Shown in pieces: positions 1 through 11,495 of a DNA stretch of 64,000 nucleotides (the first letter of the stretch is position 1; every line of letters begins with the position of its first letter). The position numbers and the translations under genes were made by a program. Source of the DNA: Solanum dulcamara (lineage: Eukaryota; Streptophyta; Magnoliopsida; Solanales; Solanaceae); contig NC_077240.1 of the NCBI RefSeq assembly GCF_947179165.1, positions 5,258,001 to 5,322,000 on the forward strand. Direction: 5' to 3'. The notes beneath the pieces were generated by a model that worked only from the letters and a program-made list of their open reading frames with translations, was not told the origin of the DNA and made no database searches.

Positions 1-1428
1 TATGTTGTTGTTTGTACCTTTGAGTATAATGATTCAATACTTTGAAAAATGCATTGGGAAATAACTATATATGTTAATAATAAGGTAAATTAAAAGTTAA
101 GTGAAAAATTATCTCTTGATTTTTTAAATTGTACAAATTAAAATGAACATCTATTTTTAGTATAATAAACAAATGAATATCAACGAAAATAATATTTTGA
201 AACAACTATTTTTAACAAGCACGGCAACTAATTATTCCATACAAATTTGGTGTGTGACACATTTAAATGATATTAGGAATTAACAGCGGAATCTTACCAC
301 TCTTCCCGTTCTTTTTTAGTTATAATTACTAAAATTACTTGAATCACAATGTCATTTAAGAAAAATTAAGATTGAATTAATTTCTTTTCTCATATTGCTC
401 ATAATATTAATTATTATTGAATGTAATCAAAATTGATTACCTAACATAGAAGGATACAATAGGAAAAACAAATATTTTCAATATAGGAGTTAAGTAAGAT
501 GATACGAATAAAGTATAAAGTAAAGTAATAGCATCTTGTAGCATTTAAGGAAACATAATAAATCATAGGTTAATTAAAATTAAAGGAGAGAAGATTATAT
601 AAAGAACATTTTTATTATGTATATATCTCGATGTAAAGAACATTTTTATTTTGTGTGTATGTATCTCGATGTTGTCAATTACTCAATCCTTTTCATTTTA
701 TGCAATCTCTTTTAACTGGACATAGAAAAAAAAAAGATAGACTTTTAAACAAATATATATTAGTTACTTAGTTAATTTAGCTACAACTTAATTAAATTAT
801 CATTCATCACTAACTTATGATCATAATTACGTGGCCCACGTTTAAAATTTGTATAGTTCTGTTCCTAATTGTATAAATACAGAAGTTTTCTAATTGTATG
901 AATCCAAAATTTGTATGTGTTTACCCTAATTGGAATATAATTATCATATTGATACATTTAATTTGTATAAGTTCTGAAAAATTCTAATGTATAAACACAA
1001 AATTTGTATATACTTACCCCGTTTGTATATTGACAGCGAATTATACTAACGGAAATATCTATGGCAAACGAAACTATAGCTATGGAACGTAATTAGACAA
1101 ACTATTGCCAAAAAGTATAATTAAGATAGTAGCTATTTGTGAAACTTCCTCGTGTATAAAACTCTCGAAAGAACGTTCTTTTCTTGCTACACGTGTAATT
1201 ATGTTTGAAAATCTTCCAAATAATCTATTTAACCATTAATTAGTCCTCTAATGGCTTGGTTTATAGAGTAGTTATTTAACAAAGCCGTCCATAGCCTATC
1301 TTTGATATTGTCGAGAAAACAAAAGGTAAAGACAAATAAGCTCATAAAACAAACATTTCCAAATGGAGTGTATTTACTTAAAACTGCAATTTGTCTAATA
1401 TATCAAAGTATCATATACCATCCAAGCC
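1..1428. other. AT-rich upstream region of the lectin receptor kinase
   Basis: No gene was recognised. Bases 62-192 are a diverged copy of the stretch at 10062-10195; both share the run catctatttttagtata, so this is a dispersed repeat. Bases 840-1150 hold reiterated pieces (atttgtata, taattgtat, ctaattg) that look like a decayed MITE. The last few hundred bases should contain the promoter of the receptor kinase, but I cannot pick a TATA box with confidence. Confidence 0.5.
62..192. repeat. Dispersed repeat, related to 10062-10195
   Basis: This stretch resembles 10062-10195 over about 130 bp. Shared blocks include aattatctcttgattt and catctatttttagtata. It is probably part of a Stowaway-like or other non-autonomous element, but no terminal repeats are clear at this copy. 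Confidence 0.45.
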
Positions 1429-3582
1429 ATGGCTCTCAGCAAATTTTTGAACATCTTGCTATTTTTAGTAATTTTTGTTATCCCTTCTTCATATTCATTG
1501 AACTTTAACCTCACCAATATCAATCCATCTGATGTTAATCGTTCGATCAATGTCACTGGAGACGCCTATATATCGAACCAGGGGATACAAGTCACGCCTG
1601 ATGAACGTAACATTGCGTTAGGTGGAAAAACAGGACGTGCCATGTACGTTGAGTCACTGCAATTATGGGACAAGGCTACAGGGAAATTGACAGATTTTAC
1701 TACACATTTCTCTTTTGTTATTGATTCAAATGGTAACAATCGCTTTGCTGATGGACTAGCCTTTTTCTTAGTTCCTGTTGGTTCGAGTATTCCAGTTGGT
1801 TCATCTGGCAGTGGCTTTGGTCTTGTTGATGCTGAGACAGAAAACAAGTCATCATATGAGTCATTTGTTGCTATCGAGTTCGATACATATATGAATACCT
1901 GGGACCCCTCATACATACATGTAGGTATCAATATAAATTCTATGGAATCTGTTGCTACTAAATTATGGAAGAATGACATTAAACTTGGGATGAAAAATGA
2001 TGCTTGGATTAGTTACAATGCTAGTTCTAAGGCTCTTGAAGTTGTTTTCACAGGATTTGACAAAAAATATAATCGAGACAAATTAAGCTACACGATTGAT
2101 CTGAGGCATTATTTGCCTGAGAATGTTAGTTTTGGCTTTTCAGCATCAACTGGACAATTGTTTCAGAAAAACAATGTCAAGTCTTGGGATTTCAATTCAA
2201 GTTTGAGTTTTGATGCTAACAAAGTTCCAGAACATGTCGAACATCCTAGTGCAAGTCCTCCCATTCAACCTAAAAATCCAAATGATCCTCCGATTACTCA
2301 AGTTAAAGAACCAAAGGGTCCTCCTCAAGAAGTACTCAGCACCACGAGAAAAGGAAACAAGGGACTAGTAGTCGGATCAAGCATAGGCTTACCTATTCTT
2401 ATTCTTGGGTTGATAACTGCCAGCTGCTTTTTATGGAAGAAAAAGAGGAAAGGAGATAATAAAGACCCTGTCTTCATTGATCTAGATATGGATGATGAAT
2501 TTGAAAAGGGTACCGGTCCTAAGAAGTTCTCATATGGTGAATTAGCTCGTGCAACGAACAACTTTGCTGAGGGACAGAAGCTTGGAGAAGGAGGATTTGG
2601 TGATGTTTATAAAGGCTTATTGAAGGAATTTAACTCATATATTGCTGTTAAGAGATTATCAAAAGGGTCTAAACAAGGGATAAAGGAGTATGCATCAGAA
2701 GTGAAGATCATCAGTAGATTAAGGCATAGAAATTTGGTTCAACTTTTCGGTTGGTGCCACGAGAAAGAGAAGCTGCATCTTGTTTATGAATTGATGCCCA
2801 ATGAAAGCCTAGATAAACATCTTTTCAAAGAAAAGTCATTGTTGGTCTGGGAAATCAGGTGGAAAATTGCTCAAGGAATTGCCTCGGCTTTGCTCTATCT
2901 ACACGAAGAGTGGGAACAATGTGTAGTCCATAGGGACATAAAAGCAAGTAATGTCATGTTGGATTCAAACTTCAATGCTAAATTAGGTGATTTTGGGTTG
3001 GCTAGGCTTGTTGACCATGACAAAGGATCTCAAACAACAATGTTAGCAGGGACCGTGGGGTATATGGCACCGGAATGTGTTATGAATGGAAAAGCTAGCA
3101 AGGAGTCAGATGTATACAGCTTTGGAATAGTAGCATTGGAAATAGCTAGTGGAAGAAGATCAATAGATATCAAAGCACCAGAAGATCAAGTGAGATTGGT
3201 AGAATGGGTGTGGAGCCACTATGGAGCGCGAAACCTAGTTGAAGCAACTGATCCAAGATTGAATAAGATGTTTAATGAGAAAGAAATGGAACGTTTAATG
3301 GTCGTTGGTCTATGGTGTGCTCATCCAGACAACAAACTCAGGCCATCAATAAGGCAAGCAATCCATGTTCTAAATTCTGAAGCTCAATTACCAATTCTTC
3401 CATCAAGAATGCCAGTTGCAACGTATTCACCCCCTCCATTGAATATGTTTTCGTCTCCATTTTCAAATACCTATGAAGTTAGTAAAACAGTGGGTAGCGA
3501 GCAGGAGCAGACTATGACTTACACAATTTCCTCAAGTGTTTATTCATCATCAGCTGCTTCATCGACAAAATCACTTTTGTAA
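1429..3582 (+). CDS. L-type lectin-domain receptor kinase (LecRK class IX type)
   Basis: Single-exon 717-aa receptor kinase of the plasma membrane. Residues 1-23 form a signal peptide. Residues 24-262 are a legume-lectin ectodomain, with the EFDTY metal-site strand at 150-154 and several N-glycosylation sequons. A Pro-rich spacer covers about 265-305 and the membrane span is about 312-336. The kinase has GEGGFGDVY (386-394), the ATP-anchoring K408, HRD (501-503), DFG (521-523) and GTVGYMAPE (541-549), so every catalytic motif is present and activity is expected. The tail is Ser-rich. Known LecRK-IX proteins act in pathogen resistance and cell death; that role here is inferred from family. The start at 1429 sits in a good plant context (gccATGG) and begins the signal peptide. 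Intronless structure is normal for this family. The kinase motifs and the MPVATY tail motif fit class IX best. Confidence 0.95.
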   Translation: MALSKFLNILLFLVIFVIPSSYSLNFNLTNINPSDVNRSINVTGDAYISNQGIQVTPDERNIALGGKTGRAMYVESLQLWDKATGKLTDFTTHFSFVIDSNGNNRFADGLAFFLVPVGSSIPVGSSGSGFGLVDAETENKSSYESFVAIEFDTYMNTWDPSYIHVGININSMESVATKLWKNDIKLGMKNDAWISYNASSKALEVVFTGFDKKYNRDKLSYTIDLRHYLPENVSFGFSASTGQLFQKNNVKSWDFNSSLSFDANKVPEHVEHPSASPPIQPKNPNDPPITQVKEPKGPPQEVLSTTRKGNKGLVVGSSIGLPILILGLITASCFLWKKKRKGDNKDPVFIDLDMDDEFEKGTGPKKFSYGELARATNNFAEGQKLGEGGFGDVYKGLLKEFNSYIAVKRLSKGSKQGIKEYASEVKIISRLRHRNLVQLFGWCHEKEKLHLVYELMPNESLDKHLFKEKSLLVWEIRWKIAQGIASALLYLHEEWEQCVVHRDIKASNVMLDSNFNAKLGDFGLARLVDHDKGSQTTMLAGTVGYMAPECVMNGKASKESDVYSFGIVALEIASGRRSIDIKAPEDQVRLVEWVWSHYGARNLVEATDPRLNKMFNEKEMERLMVVGLWCAHPDNKLRPSIRQAIHVLNSEAQLPILPSRMPVATYSPPPLNMFSSPFSNTYEVSKTVGSEQEQTMTYTISSSVYSSSAASSTKSLL

Positions 3583-3975
3583 ACCATGACTACTGCTTCT
3601 ATATATTGAATTAGCTCAAGAGTTCATTTCTATAGGCAGAGTTTCACTTCATTAATCAATGGATTTGTATTGATTTCCCTCTCTACAATGATTTAGACGT
3701 ATAATGGAACTGAATGCATCTCATGGATGATTAAATTCTAAGTTTTGTTAAAAGTTGAGAATTCAATTTCATTTGACAGCAAAAATGAAAGGATTTTTCG
3801 TCTTTCAAAAGCTTAAAGTTTTGGGGAAGTCGTTAGTTGAGCTCTTTTTTAGTAAGCTTCTTGATAGAAATGTTGATAGGCATATTAGCTTCTTCAATAT
3901 TGTAGTCAGAACAGGTGCCTAAAAATATAATCTATATATCTATTTGTATCTTGTAATTAACATCAGGTTCTAGCA
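3583..3975. other. 3' flank of the receptor kinase
   Basis: AT-rich DNA without a recognisable gene. It probably holds the 3' UTR and polyadenylation signals of the upstream kinase gene. Confidence 0.4.
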
Positions 3976-4370
3976 TAAAAGAATACAGTAGCTGATTAGG
4001 GAGGAAGCACCACAACTAAAGTTTGATATGATGATAAATAATGAAAATAAATTGGACACGAGAATTTTACGTGGAAACCCTCAAACAAATAGAGGAAAAA
4101 ACCCACGGGGTAGAAGGATTTTTACTATTATAATATGGAGTACACCGCTCTCAAATATAAGGAGAAAACAACAATTAACACTCTCTTGTAAAAGGAACAA
4201 CTACTAAAGAGGACACTCAAGAATACAATATTTATCTTGGTGTATAACTCTCTTTGTATTCTTATTCTCTCTCTCCTACACAAAACTCTCAAAGCCTTTA
4301 GGACTACATCGTGAATTGTGGATGCTCTCATGTTAGAAGTAATGAACTTATATTTATAGAGTCATAAACC
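3976..4370 (-). repeat. Solo-LTR-like repeat, copy 1
   Basis: About 300 bp matches the repeat at 19256-19760, with shared blocks such as acacgagaattttacgtgga, cacggggtagaagga and caatatttatcttggtgtata. Read on the minus strand it has a TATA-like tataaatataag followed by a leader that ends in a ccacgtaaaattctcgtgtc-type block, as in plant copia LTRs or TRIM elements. No coding region of such an element lies next to it, so it is best called a solo LTR or an LTR fragment. A neighbouring ORF of 67 codons on the minus strand is inside this repeat and is not a gene. Confidence 0.55.
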
Positions 4371-5186
4371 TTTTCCTATAAGAAAAAGGACTAGCCAAAT
4401 ATATGGAAACTTTGTGTTTTCCTTTAGGAAAAGGAAACCCAATTATACTAGGAAATTCCTTGGCCTAAAATTTCTTTTTCTGCAGCCTTTCTTTTTCTGT
4501 CTACTTTTTCCTTTTTTGAATTGGACTTTACTTAGCAGCCTTTGTTGACTGTTAAACCAATTGAATCTATCAAATTCCTAATGATGTTCAAAAAGAAGTT
4601 TCGTTTAACTATTATGAGAATCTGGAAACCAAAGAGACAAAGACACTTTATTTAAATGAACTTTTTTAAACTAAAAGATGAGTTTGGCCTTTTCGTATCA
4701 GCTTTTCAGTATGTTTATTTAACATAAACATATGGCGCCAGGAAGCTAGATACCTTGCAAGAAAATAAAGCCGTCCATAGACTCCTTGTTCTTGTCAGAA
4801 AGACAAAAATCCACCAGGAAGGTACCAAAAAATTGCTTCATAATGATTGTAGACAGATTATTATAATAAATTAGACTACCTTGTCAACTGGTTTTTCCTT
4901 CATTTATTTGGCAAACTGCCATCCAATCTATGGTTTTCTGATTTCTAACTTTTGTTTCTTTTTGCTGCATTACAAAACTGGCATTTCCATCATTTCCATG
5001 CTTCCAATTCACTTGTTGTTGCCGTATTTGGCATCCTGAAATCCATCTCCATTACCTCCAAAGATTAAAAAGTAAACTAGGATTCCGGATTCCTATGAGT
5101 TCTTGATAAGGTATAAAGCTTCTGCATTCTAGTTTTAGAGCAATTTTTTTTGTTCTTCTTATTGCTCTTCTATGTGACTCAAATCT
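4371..5186. other. Intergenic, no gene seen
   Basis: AT-rich sequence between an LTR fragment and a kinase pseudogene. I see no coding region, RNA gene or clear repeat. Confidence 0.4.
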
Positions 5187-5450
5187 GCTGGTTTATGAAT
5201 ACTTACCTAATAGAAAGCTTAATGGAACTGATTGCACAGGTCTCCGAAAGTCAAGATGGATTTGTTGGCGCAATATATGTCATTGCATTAGGTGCTTATT
5301 AGAGACTTGAGTTTCTGCATCACGGATATGATAGACCTGTGATGCACTGGGATGTCAAGTCTAGCAACACAACGTCTTGTTAGATGAACAGATGAAGACC
5401 AAAATTGCTGATTTTAGACTAGCCAAGTTTTTACAGGAACAAGGACTAAT
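5187..5450 (+). pseudogene. Fragment of an LRR receptor-like kinase (HAIKU2/RLK7-like)
   Basis: Conceptual translation in several frames gives pieces of a kinase domain: LVYEYLPN near 5187, then LGAY-stop-RLEFLHHGYDRPVM, then WDVKSSN where active kinases have HRDVKSSN, and finally remnants of the ADFGLAKFLQ stretch near 5405-5440. The pattern fits subfamily XI LRR kinases such as HAIKU2 or RLK7. It contains in-frame stops and frameshifts, and it lacks the ectodomain and the C-lobe, so it is a decayed partial copy and not a gene. Confidence 0.7.
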
Positions 5451-6183
5451 CAATATATAATATAAAGTTAGATATTTGGTCAAGGATTTCATTTTTTTTT
5501 ATTTTTTTTTTGATATTTTTTCTTATTTTTTTATAATAATCTATTTTTAAAAATCATCTTCATAACTCACATCTATTCATCTTTATGACCACTTTTAATT
5601 AGTAATTAATAATATTTATGATTATCAAACCTCTCATCTTTAAAACCTCTTTGTGTGGAACTTATATATACTCCACCAAATAGTACAATATCTAACAGTT
5701 CCTATTTTACCAAATGATCTTTGTCATTCATTTTGATGCAGGTAAGGTTTTTTAAATTTCTTTTCTTTTACAACTTAGTTTTTTTTTAGTTTTTTTTTTT
5801 AGCTTAGTTAGAAAATTGGTACTTTGATGCAATTTATTTATCATATTTTTTTAATGTAATTCATTGATGTGTTATTTGCCTGAGGATAATTATTTTTTAC
5901 TGTTATTTTTTCCTTAAAATTTTTCTAATTCGATAGATGTAATTGTATTAATTATTTTTTGTGATTTATGGATGTGTTGTTTTTGAAAGATGATTATAAT
6001 TTTTAAATAATGTGATTTTTTTAATTGCTTCATCTGTTTTGAAACTTATAAGAAAAACTTTATGTTTTGATTTATAATGGGATAAAAAATTATCAATGTA
6101 AAGTATTTACGTCAAATCTCACTGCATATATTAAAGCTAGATTAGGAGAGTTGATGCAACATGCCTCATAGATTAAGGAAGGT

Positions 6184-6193
6184 ATTATATATA

Positions 6194-6249
<56 letters not shown>
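6184..6249. repeat. (AT)n microsatellite
   Basis: Nearly uninterrupted AT dinucleotides over about 65 bp. Confidence 0.9.
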
Positions 6250-6252
<3 letters not shown>

Positions 6253-6966
6253 TTATTTTTACCTTTTTCTACTAATTTGTTTTTAAATAAACCAATCTCT
6301 CTTTCTTGTTCATTCATTTATGTGCAAAATTATTTTCTCATTAATACTCTTCCGTCAATGTTTCTAAGAAGTTGAAAGGTCATGTCTTTCTCTTAATTAG
6401 ACCATGCTTTCTTTGTTGTGTGTTTCTAAAAATAGTTTTTATCCATTTTGTTTAATTATATTAAAAAATCTATATATAATATAAACTTAGGCATAAACAA
6501 TGTGATGTAATATTTTTTTATGGCCTAAAATAATATTTATCTTCTTCTTTTCATTTTTTTGAAATCTTTTTAGTTATCTCATTTATATTATATTCTAGGT
6601 AAAAAAAAAACTCATTTAACTCTCTTAATTATGTTAAATATGCTTAAATAAAATGTTGAAACAATTAAATAAAATAATTGTGAAAAATGCATTATTTTTC
6701 ATTTACTACATTTTATCTTATTGATCTCATAAATTACACCTTTGATTTATCATAATTGATGATATTCATAACTTCCATTCCTTTCATGTCCATAACCTCT
6801 TTAAAAAGCCATAAATAATATATAATATAGTTTTTACTAATATGTAATAAGTGAAATTTCATAGAATAAAGTGTATTTCTAAAGTCTCATTTTGTTTAAT
6901 ATATAATTGCATTTGTTTTAAAGAAGGTACGAAAGAATTGTGTATTATTTTTCTTCAAAATAAGTC

Positions 6967-6993
<27 letters not shown>
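6967..6993. repeat. (AT)n microsatellite
   Basis: Short perfect AT array. Confidence 0.85.
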
Positions 6994-6997
<4 letters not shown>

Positions 6998-7514
6998 TGT
7001 AATTGACAAATTTTAATTTTAGAAGATAGACTAAAACACAAGTAAATGACAAGTAAATTTTTTAATTTTTAAAATTTGCCTAATTTATGATTTTGATGGT
7101 GATCCAATAAAGCAATAGAATATATATAATTAGTATAAAATAAATTTAATTACTTAAATACCTTGCATATAATAAAGTCTATCGAAATACTCATTTTCAA
7201 AGATGAACTATTAGGAAAAATGTAATTTACATTTTTAATGACTTTAAATTTCAAAGATGAATTATTGAGATCGTGAAGAAGAGGTACAAGATGAGGTGAA
7301 AGCATCCTACATATAAGCAGGATGAGAGGCCAATTTTTCTTATTTTGTGATCAGTTTATTCACTTCATATGTTAATCATGATTTTTCAACATTGAAGGTT
7401 AGAATTTAAAATATATGATAGCTTTAATTAATACATAACAAGTAAAAATTCATAGAGTAAAGTGTACTTCTGAAGTTTTATTTTGTTTGATATATAATTG
7501 CATTTGTTTGAATA

Positions 7515-7518
<4 letters not shown>

Positions 7519-7553
<35 letters not shown>
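7519..7553. repeat. (AT)n microsatellite
   Basis: Perfect AT array of about 35 bp. Confidence 0.85.
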
Positions 7554-7557
<4 letters not shown>

Positions 7558-8598
7558 AGGGATTAATCATATTCTATCTTATTTATTAAATTTATTATAA
7601 ATTAGTGACAATTCGTAAATTCATAAGTTACAAAAAGTTCTTTGCTTTTTGTAAGTTTTCTATCTAAGTCTAATTCATTTATATTTTTTATTTACAATAT
7701 GTATGTGGGCAAAAAAAAGAAAAATATATGTCAAGTGAACTTTGGAAATGAAGTTTGAAATTATTAGAATTGAAATATGAAGAGAAAAAAAATTTGAGGT
7801 GTGTCAAGAAAAAGAAAAAAAAACTACAATACTAAATATTAATCGGGGAATTTAATGATCCATCAGTATCAATGAAACGGTGCAGTTAATTGAGCTTTTT
7901 CATAGTTAATCTATTTTCAAGTTCACAAATACTCATTTCTTCAATGAGTATTTTCATATTTAGTCTATATTCTTTTATAGATCCTCTTTTGAGAATTTGC
8001 TGAATAATAGCAATTAATGAGTTCTATTTGAGAGCAGAGGAATTTTGCAGAATGTTGAACTCCATTGTAAGCTTACAAAGAATGCTTAATGTACATCCAT
8101 GACATTTTTGAAGAAAGAAATTACCTGTCAAAAGTTTTCATAGTTTAACATGTGTTTTAGTCATATATAATGAGTGTAGTTATAAATGAAAAAATTAAAA
8201 GAGTGCTAAATAAGTTTGTTAGATTTGTTGTTAATTTGACAAATTGATGATTGAGGTTGTTTTTTTTGATACATGAAACTTATGTTTCAAATTTAAGCTT
8301 AGCTGGAATAGATTGCAGGGTTGTATAACTGAAACTCATAAATACTTCAATAAAATAAAATGGTGTTAAATGTGTTTGTTAGATTTGTTGTTGTTTTGAC
8401 AAATTTATTATTGAAGTTTGTTCTTTATGATAGATAAAATTCCTATTTCAAATTTGAGTTTATTTGGAGTAGATTTGAGTATTAGTTTGAAGAAAAACAA
8501 TTGACAAAACAAATTTGACACATGTCTGAGATTTAAAATAATTTTTATATGTATTTCAAACCCAATTTTTTTTTTACCTCAATTACATATGTCTAAAT

Positions 8599-9449
8599 CA
8601 GCGTTTTAAAAGGCGAGGGCGTGAGGCGAGGCGTTTTACTTAGTATAGGGCGAGGCGTAAACCCTATGAATCTTTAAATTTTTTATTTACAATATGGTAT
8701 AATAACACAAAATTATAAAAATACATCAATGGTTTGAAATAATTACAAATATGATTAAGAAAACTCATAGAAAATAAAACTTTAAACATGACTATACAAG
8801 TACAAATAATCTAATATCTTAACGTTCCAATAATAAAATAATCATGATTTCTCAAAATATTTTTTATCATACTATACAATTTACCCCCCCTCCCCCACGC
8901 CCCCACAAAAAAAAAAATCAATAAAACTTACTAGTATTATAATTTAAACATCATTCCATCATGAATAAAAATAAAATTACTTTCAAATAGCTAAATAAAA
9001 TATGATAATTTTGAGACATATGACAAAATCATGAAGATCAATTATAAGTGAAATAGTAAAATTCGCTACATATTTTTTTTTAAAATATTACGTAATATAT
9101 AATCATATTTAAAGTGTTACCAAATAGTAAAGATGTGATACTACAACTTGTTATTTGAGTTACTTTCAATCTTTTTATATCTATAGATTAAAAATTATTA
9201 AGCATCATTCATTTATTCAAGAATTATGAGGGTCAACAATGTAAATTAAAGATTTTAACACATAATTTGTGTAAGATCTGTTAGGCGAGCCCAGAACGTT
9301 GGCCGTTGGACGTGCTTAAGGCGTACAATCGGACACTTAAGGCGTAAGTCTTATAGAACTAAGTCTCACACTTGAGTGTAAGACCGTTTTACTAAAGCCC
9401 GCCCCAAAACGAATTCCGAAGAATTTCAACAGAATCTTTTAAAACAGTG
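8599..9449. mobile_element. Non-autonomous hAT element, 851 bp
   Basis: The ends are inverted repeats: the left end begins CAGCGTTTTAAAAG and the right end, read on the other strand, begins CACTGTTTTAAAAG. They are flanked by an 8-bp target duplication (gtctaaat at 8591-8598, atctaaat at 9450-9457; 7 of 8 match). The CA-starting ends and 8-bp duplication are the signature of hAT transposons. Just inside the left end is a cluster of GGCG-type motifs (ggcgagggcgtgaggcgagg) and related ggcg motifs recur near the right end, as expected for transposase-binding subterminal repeats. No transposase ORF is present, so it needs an autonomous partner. Confidence 0.8.
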
Positions 9450-9664
9450 ATCTAAATCATTTCCCAAAGCAACTAAACTTGTAAAAAAAGAACGGACATT
9501 AATTGAATAACGATTCTAAAATAGGGTATTTGTGTACTTTCCTCTTGAGCCACCTGTCCATGAGGCATTGCATATAATTACAGATACAATCATGAGTTCA
9601 GGACTTTGATGAACCTAATGCATTTGAGTCAACGAAGGGATTCGTCTTGCTAAATTAAATCATA

Positions 9665-10299
9665 CTCCTCCCTCCAACAATAATTGTCCACTATTAATTT
9701 GACATATGAATTAAGAAATAGTAAATGATTAGAATAATTTTATCATATCACCCTTATTAAATGTAAGTCATACAACAATAACAACAACTCAGTGAAATTC
9801 CACAACGTGAGATCTGAGGAGGATAAAGTGTACACAGACCTTACTCCTAACAAGGTAAGACTGCTGTTTCCGAGAGACCCCCGACTCAAATGTAAGTCAT
9901 CTAAACATTAAAAAATAAATACTCCACCCTCGGCTCAAATGTAAGTCATTCACTATTGACTTTGCACAATTTTCAAGAAACTACAAATAGAAGGGTAATA
10001 TTACCATATCACCTTTTGAATATAATAAATATAATGTTTTAAAAAATATAATAGAAAAATGACTACTAATTAATGATAAGGGTAAATTAGGAGCTAAGTT
10101 AAAATTATCTCTTGATTTCATAAATTGGACAAGTATTGTTGGACATCTATTTTTAGTATAGTAGACAAGTAAAGATGGACGAAAGGAGTAGTATTTAATA
10201 GACAGAACATGATAAACTATTCATTGGTTTTACAAAATGGACAAGTATTGTTGAACATCCAAAACAATATATTGGACAAGTAAAGATAGACGGAGGAAA
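9665..10299. mobile_element. Stowaway-like MITE, composite
   Basis: The left end reads CTCCTCCCTCC and the right end, on the other strand, reads about TTTCCTCCGTC; both abut TA, as in Stowaway elements. Inside are repeated ggacaagtaaagat(a/g)gacg(g/a)a blocks and internal fragments such as 10062-10195 that match the start of the window. The element is therefore a nest of related MITE pieces, further split by a LINE tail at 9772-9887. Confidence 0.5.
9772..9887 (-). mobile_element. Retroposed 3' tail of an RTE-type LINE (or LINE-tailed SINE)
   Basis: On the minus strand this is the same 3' end seen in the LINE at 21744-23199: a block like cggctgtttccgagagaccc, then gtaaggtctgtgtacac, then agtgaaattcc, ending in a (GTT)n tail that reads acaacaataacaac on the plus strand. 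It is flanked by a perfect 13-bp target duplication, aaatgtaagtcat, at 9759-9771 and 9888-9900. The body is only 116 bp, so it is either a severely 5'-truncated LINE or a SINE sharing that tail. Confidence 0.75.
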
Positions 10300-10440
10300 T
10301 AGTTAAAGAGTATTTTCGAAAACAATTTTTTTTATTAAATAAGCAGTAAAGACAAAAAAATTAAAGGCCACCGATTTGAGGGGCAAAAACTAAAAATCAT
10401 CTTGAAATGAATTCATAAAAAAAAATTGAGGAAGTTTCAT

Positions 10441-10612
10441 TGGCGGAGCTAATATTTACACTAAGAGGTTCAAAATATAAAGAAGTAAACATGCAAAAAA
10501 AAAAAAAAAAGTTCAACATCTACTATATATGTATAAAAAAAATTATAACTTTATATAAACAGAAAAAGAGGAATTTATTTTTGAATCCTCTTGATCCTAC
10601 CTAGCTTCGAAG
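10441..10612. mobile_element. Small hAT-type MITE, degenerate
   Basis: The left end ggcggagctaata and the right end gatcctacctagcttcg resemble the ggcggagcca ends of the common Solanaceae MITE that is better preserved at 47300-47580. An internal A run lies at 10495-10510. The terminal CAGTG and target duplication are not clear here. Confidence 0.4.
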
Positions 10613-11363
10613 CGCAATGCCCTTATCAGTCCGCTTAATAACTTAATTACCTTTTAAACGTAAATCGCAGCTGAGGTATGCGTTTTACTTGCTTTTGTAT
10701 CTTCCAAACAAAAGTTACAAATTCTTTAAATTTTGTAGTAAGCAAAATACACATTTTAAAATATAAAATTTTGTTAAACACTCAATATTATATCCAAAAG
10801 GAAATAGAAGTGAATTTAATTTTTTTGAAAGTTCCTGTGTACATACATCCAATACAATTAAAAATAGTCTAAGATACTTTGATTTATTTTGTAAATAAGG
10901 TGCGCGCAAAATTAATTGCAGAATGCTTTCATTTTATCTTTATTTATATTTTAAGATATAATTTTTTCATTGAATATTTATTTTATTGAGGTGTTTGTAG
11001 TTTTTAAGAGCAACTAATGCTAAGGATAAAATGAAAAAAATAATTAATTTATTTTAAATTTTTAAATAATAAATAATTTTAGTCAATTTCAAAAAAATAA
11101 TTAAAATATCTATTTTATCTTTAATAAAATAATTTATAACATGAAAATATCTATCACTTATTTTAGATCATAAATTTTAAAAATTAGAGGGAGAAATAAT
11201 TAAAAGGTATAAAAATAATTACTTCATGACTTCCGTAACAAAGACTACTGGTCACAAGTGACTTTCATAGTCCACTATACGAGAAGAAGAAGAAGACAAT
11301 TAATTGAGTTGGAAAAAAATTTATACCTGAAAATTTCAAATTTAGTTATTAAGCTAGCTAGCC
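10613..11363. other. Intergenic, no gene seen
   Basis: AT-rich DNA. Two overlapping 64-codon ORFs on opposite strands near 10700 have composition-driven sequences and no domain, so they were not called. Confidence 0.4.
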
Positions 11364-11462
11364 ATGGAGAATGCAAGGTTCAATAATAATAACAACAATA
11401 CAGATGGTGAAGAAGCACCATTTGAATTTAAGATTCTACTTTCTGAAATGTCAAAAATTTAA
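11364..11462 (+). CDS. Short ORF, possible orphan first exon
   Basis: A 32-codon ORF starts in a good plant context (gccATGG) and encodes a soluble, Asn-rich then acidic peptide (starts MENARFNNNNNN, then DGEEAPFEF and ILLSEMSKI). It ends 33 bp before the LTR of a copia element. I do not recognise it. It could be the first exon of a gene broken by the insertion, an upstream peptide, or chance. Composition is unlike the AT-driven ORFs around it, which is the only reason to list it. Confidence 0.25.
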   Translation: MENARFNNNNNNTDGEEAPFEFKILLSEMSKI

Positions 11463-11495
11463 ATCTAAGCACTTTCAATTCATTAGAAATTCCCG

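Larger units (their letters stand above)
5451..8590. other. Long AT-rich gene-free tract
   Basis: Strongly AT-rich DNA with several AT dinucleotide arrays, listed separately. Imperfect direct copies occur at 8200-8240 and 8360-8400 (both with gtttgttagatttgttgtt). Blocks at 6820-6910 and 7415-7510 are also alike (agtgaaatttcatagaataaagtgta and the rest of that block), so at least two diverged repeat copies lie here. No coding region is seen. Confidence 0.5.

Noticed and set aside
1302..1508. 68-codon ORF overlapping the start of the receptor kinase
   Set aside because: It lies in another frame over the signal peptide and leader and has no domain.
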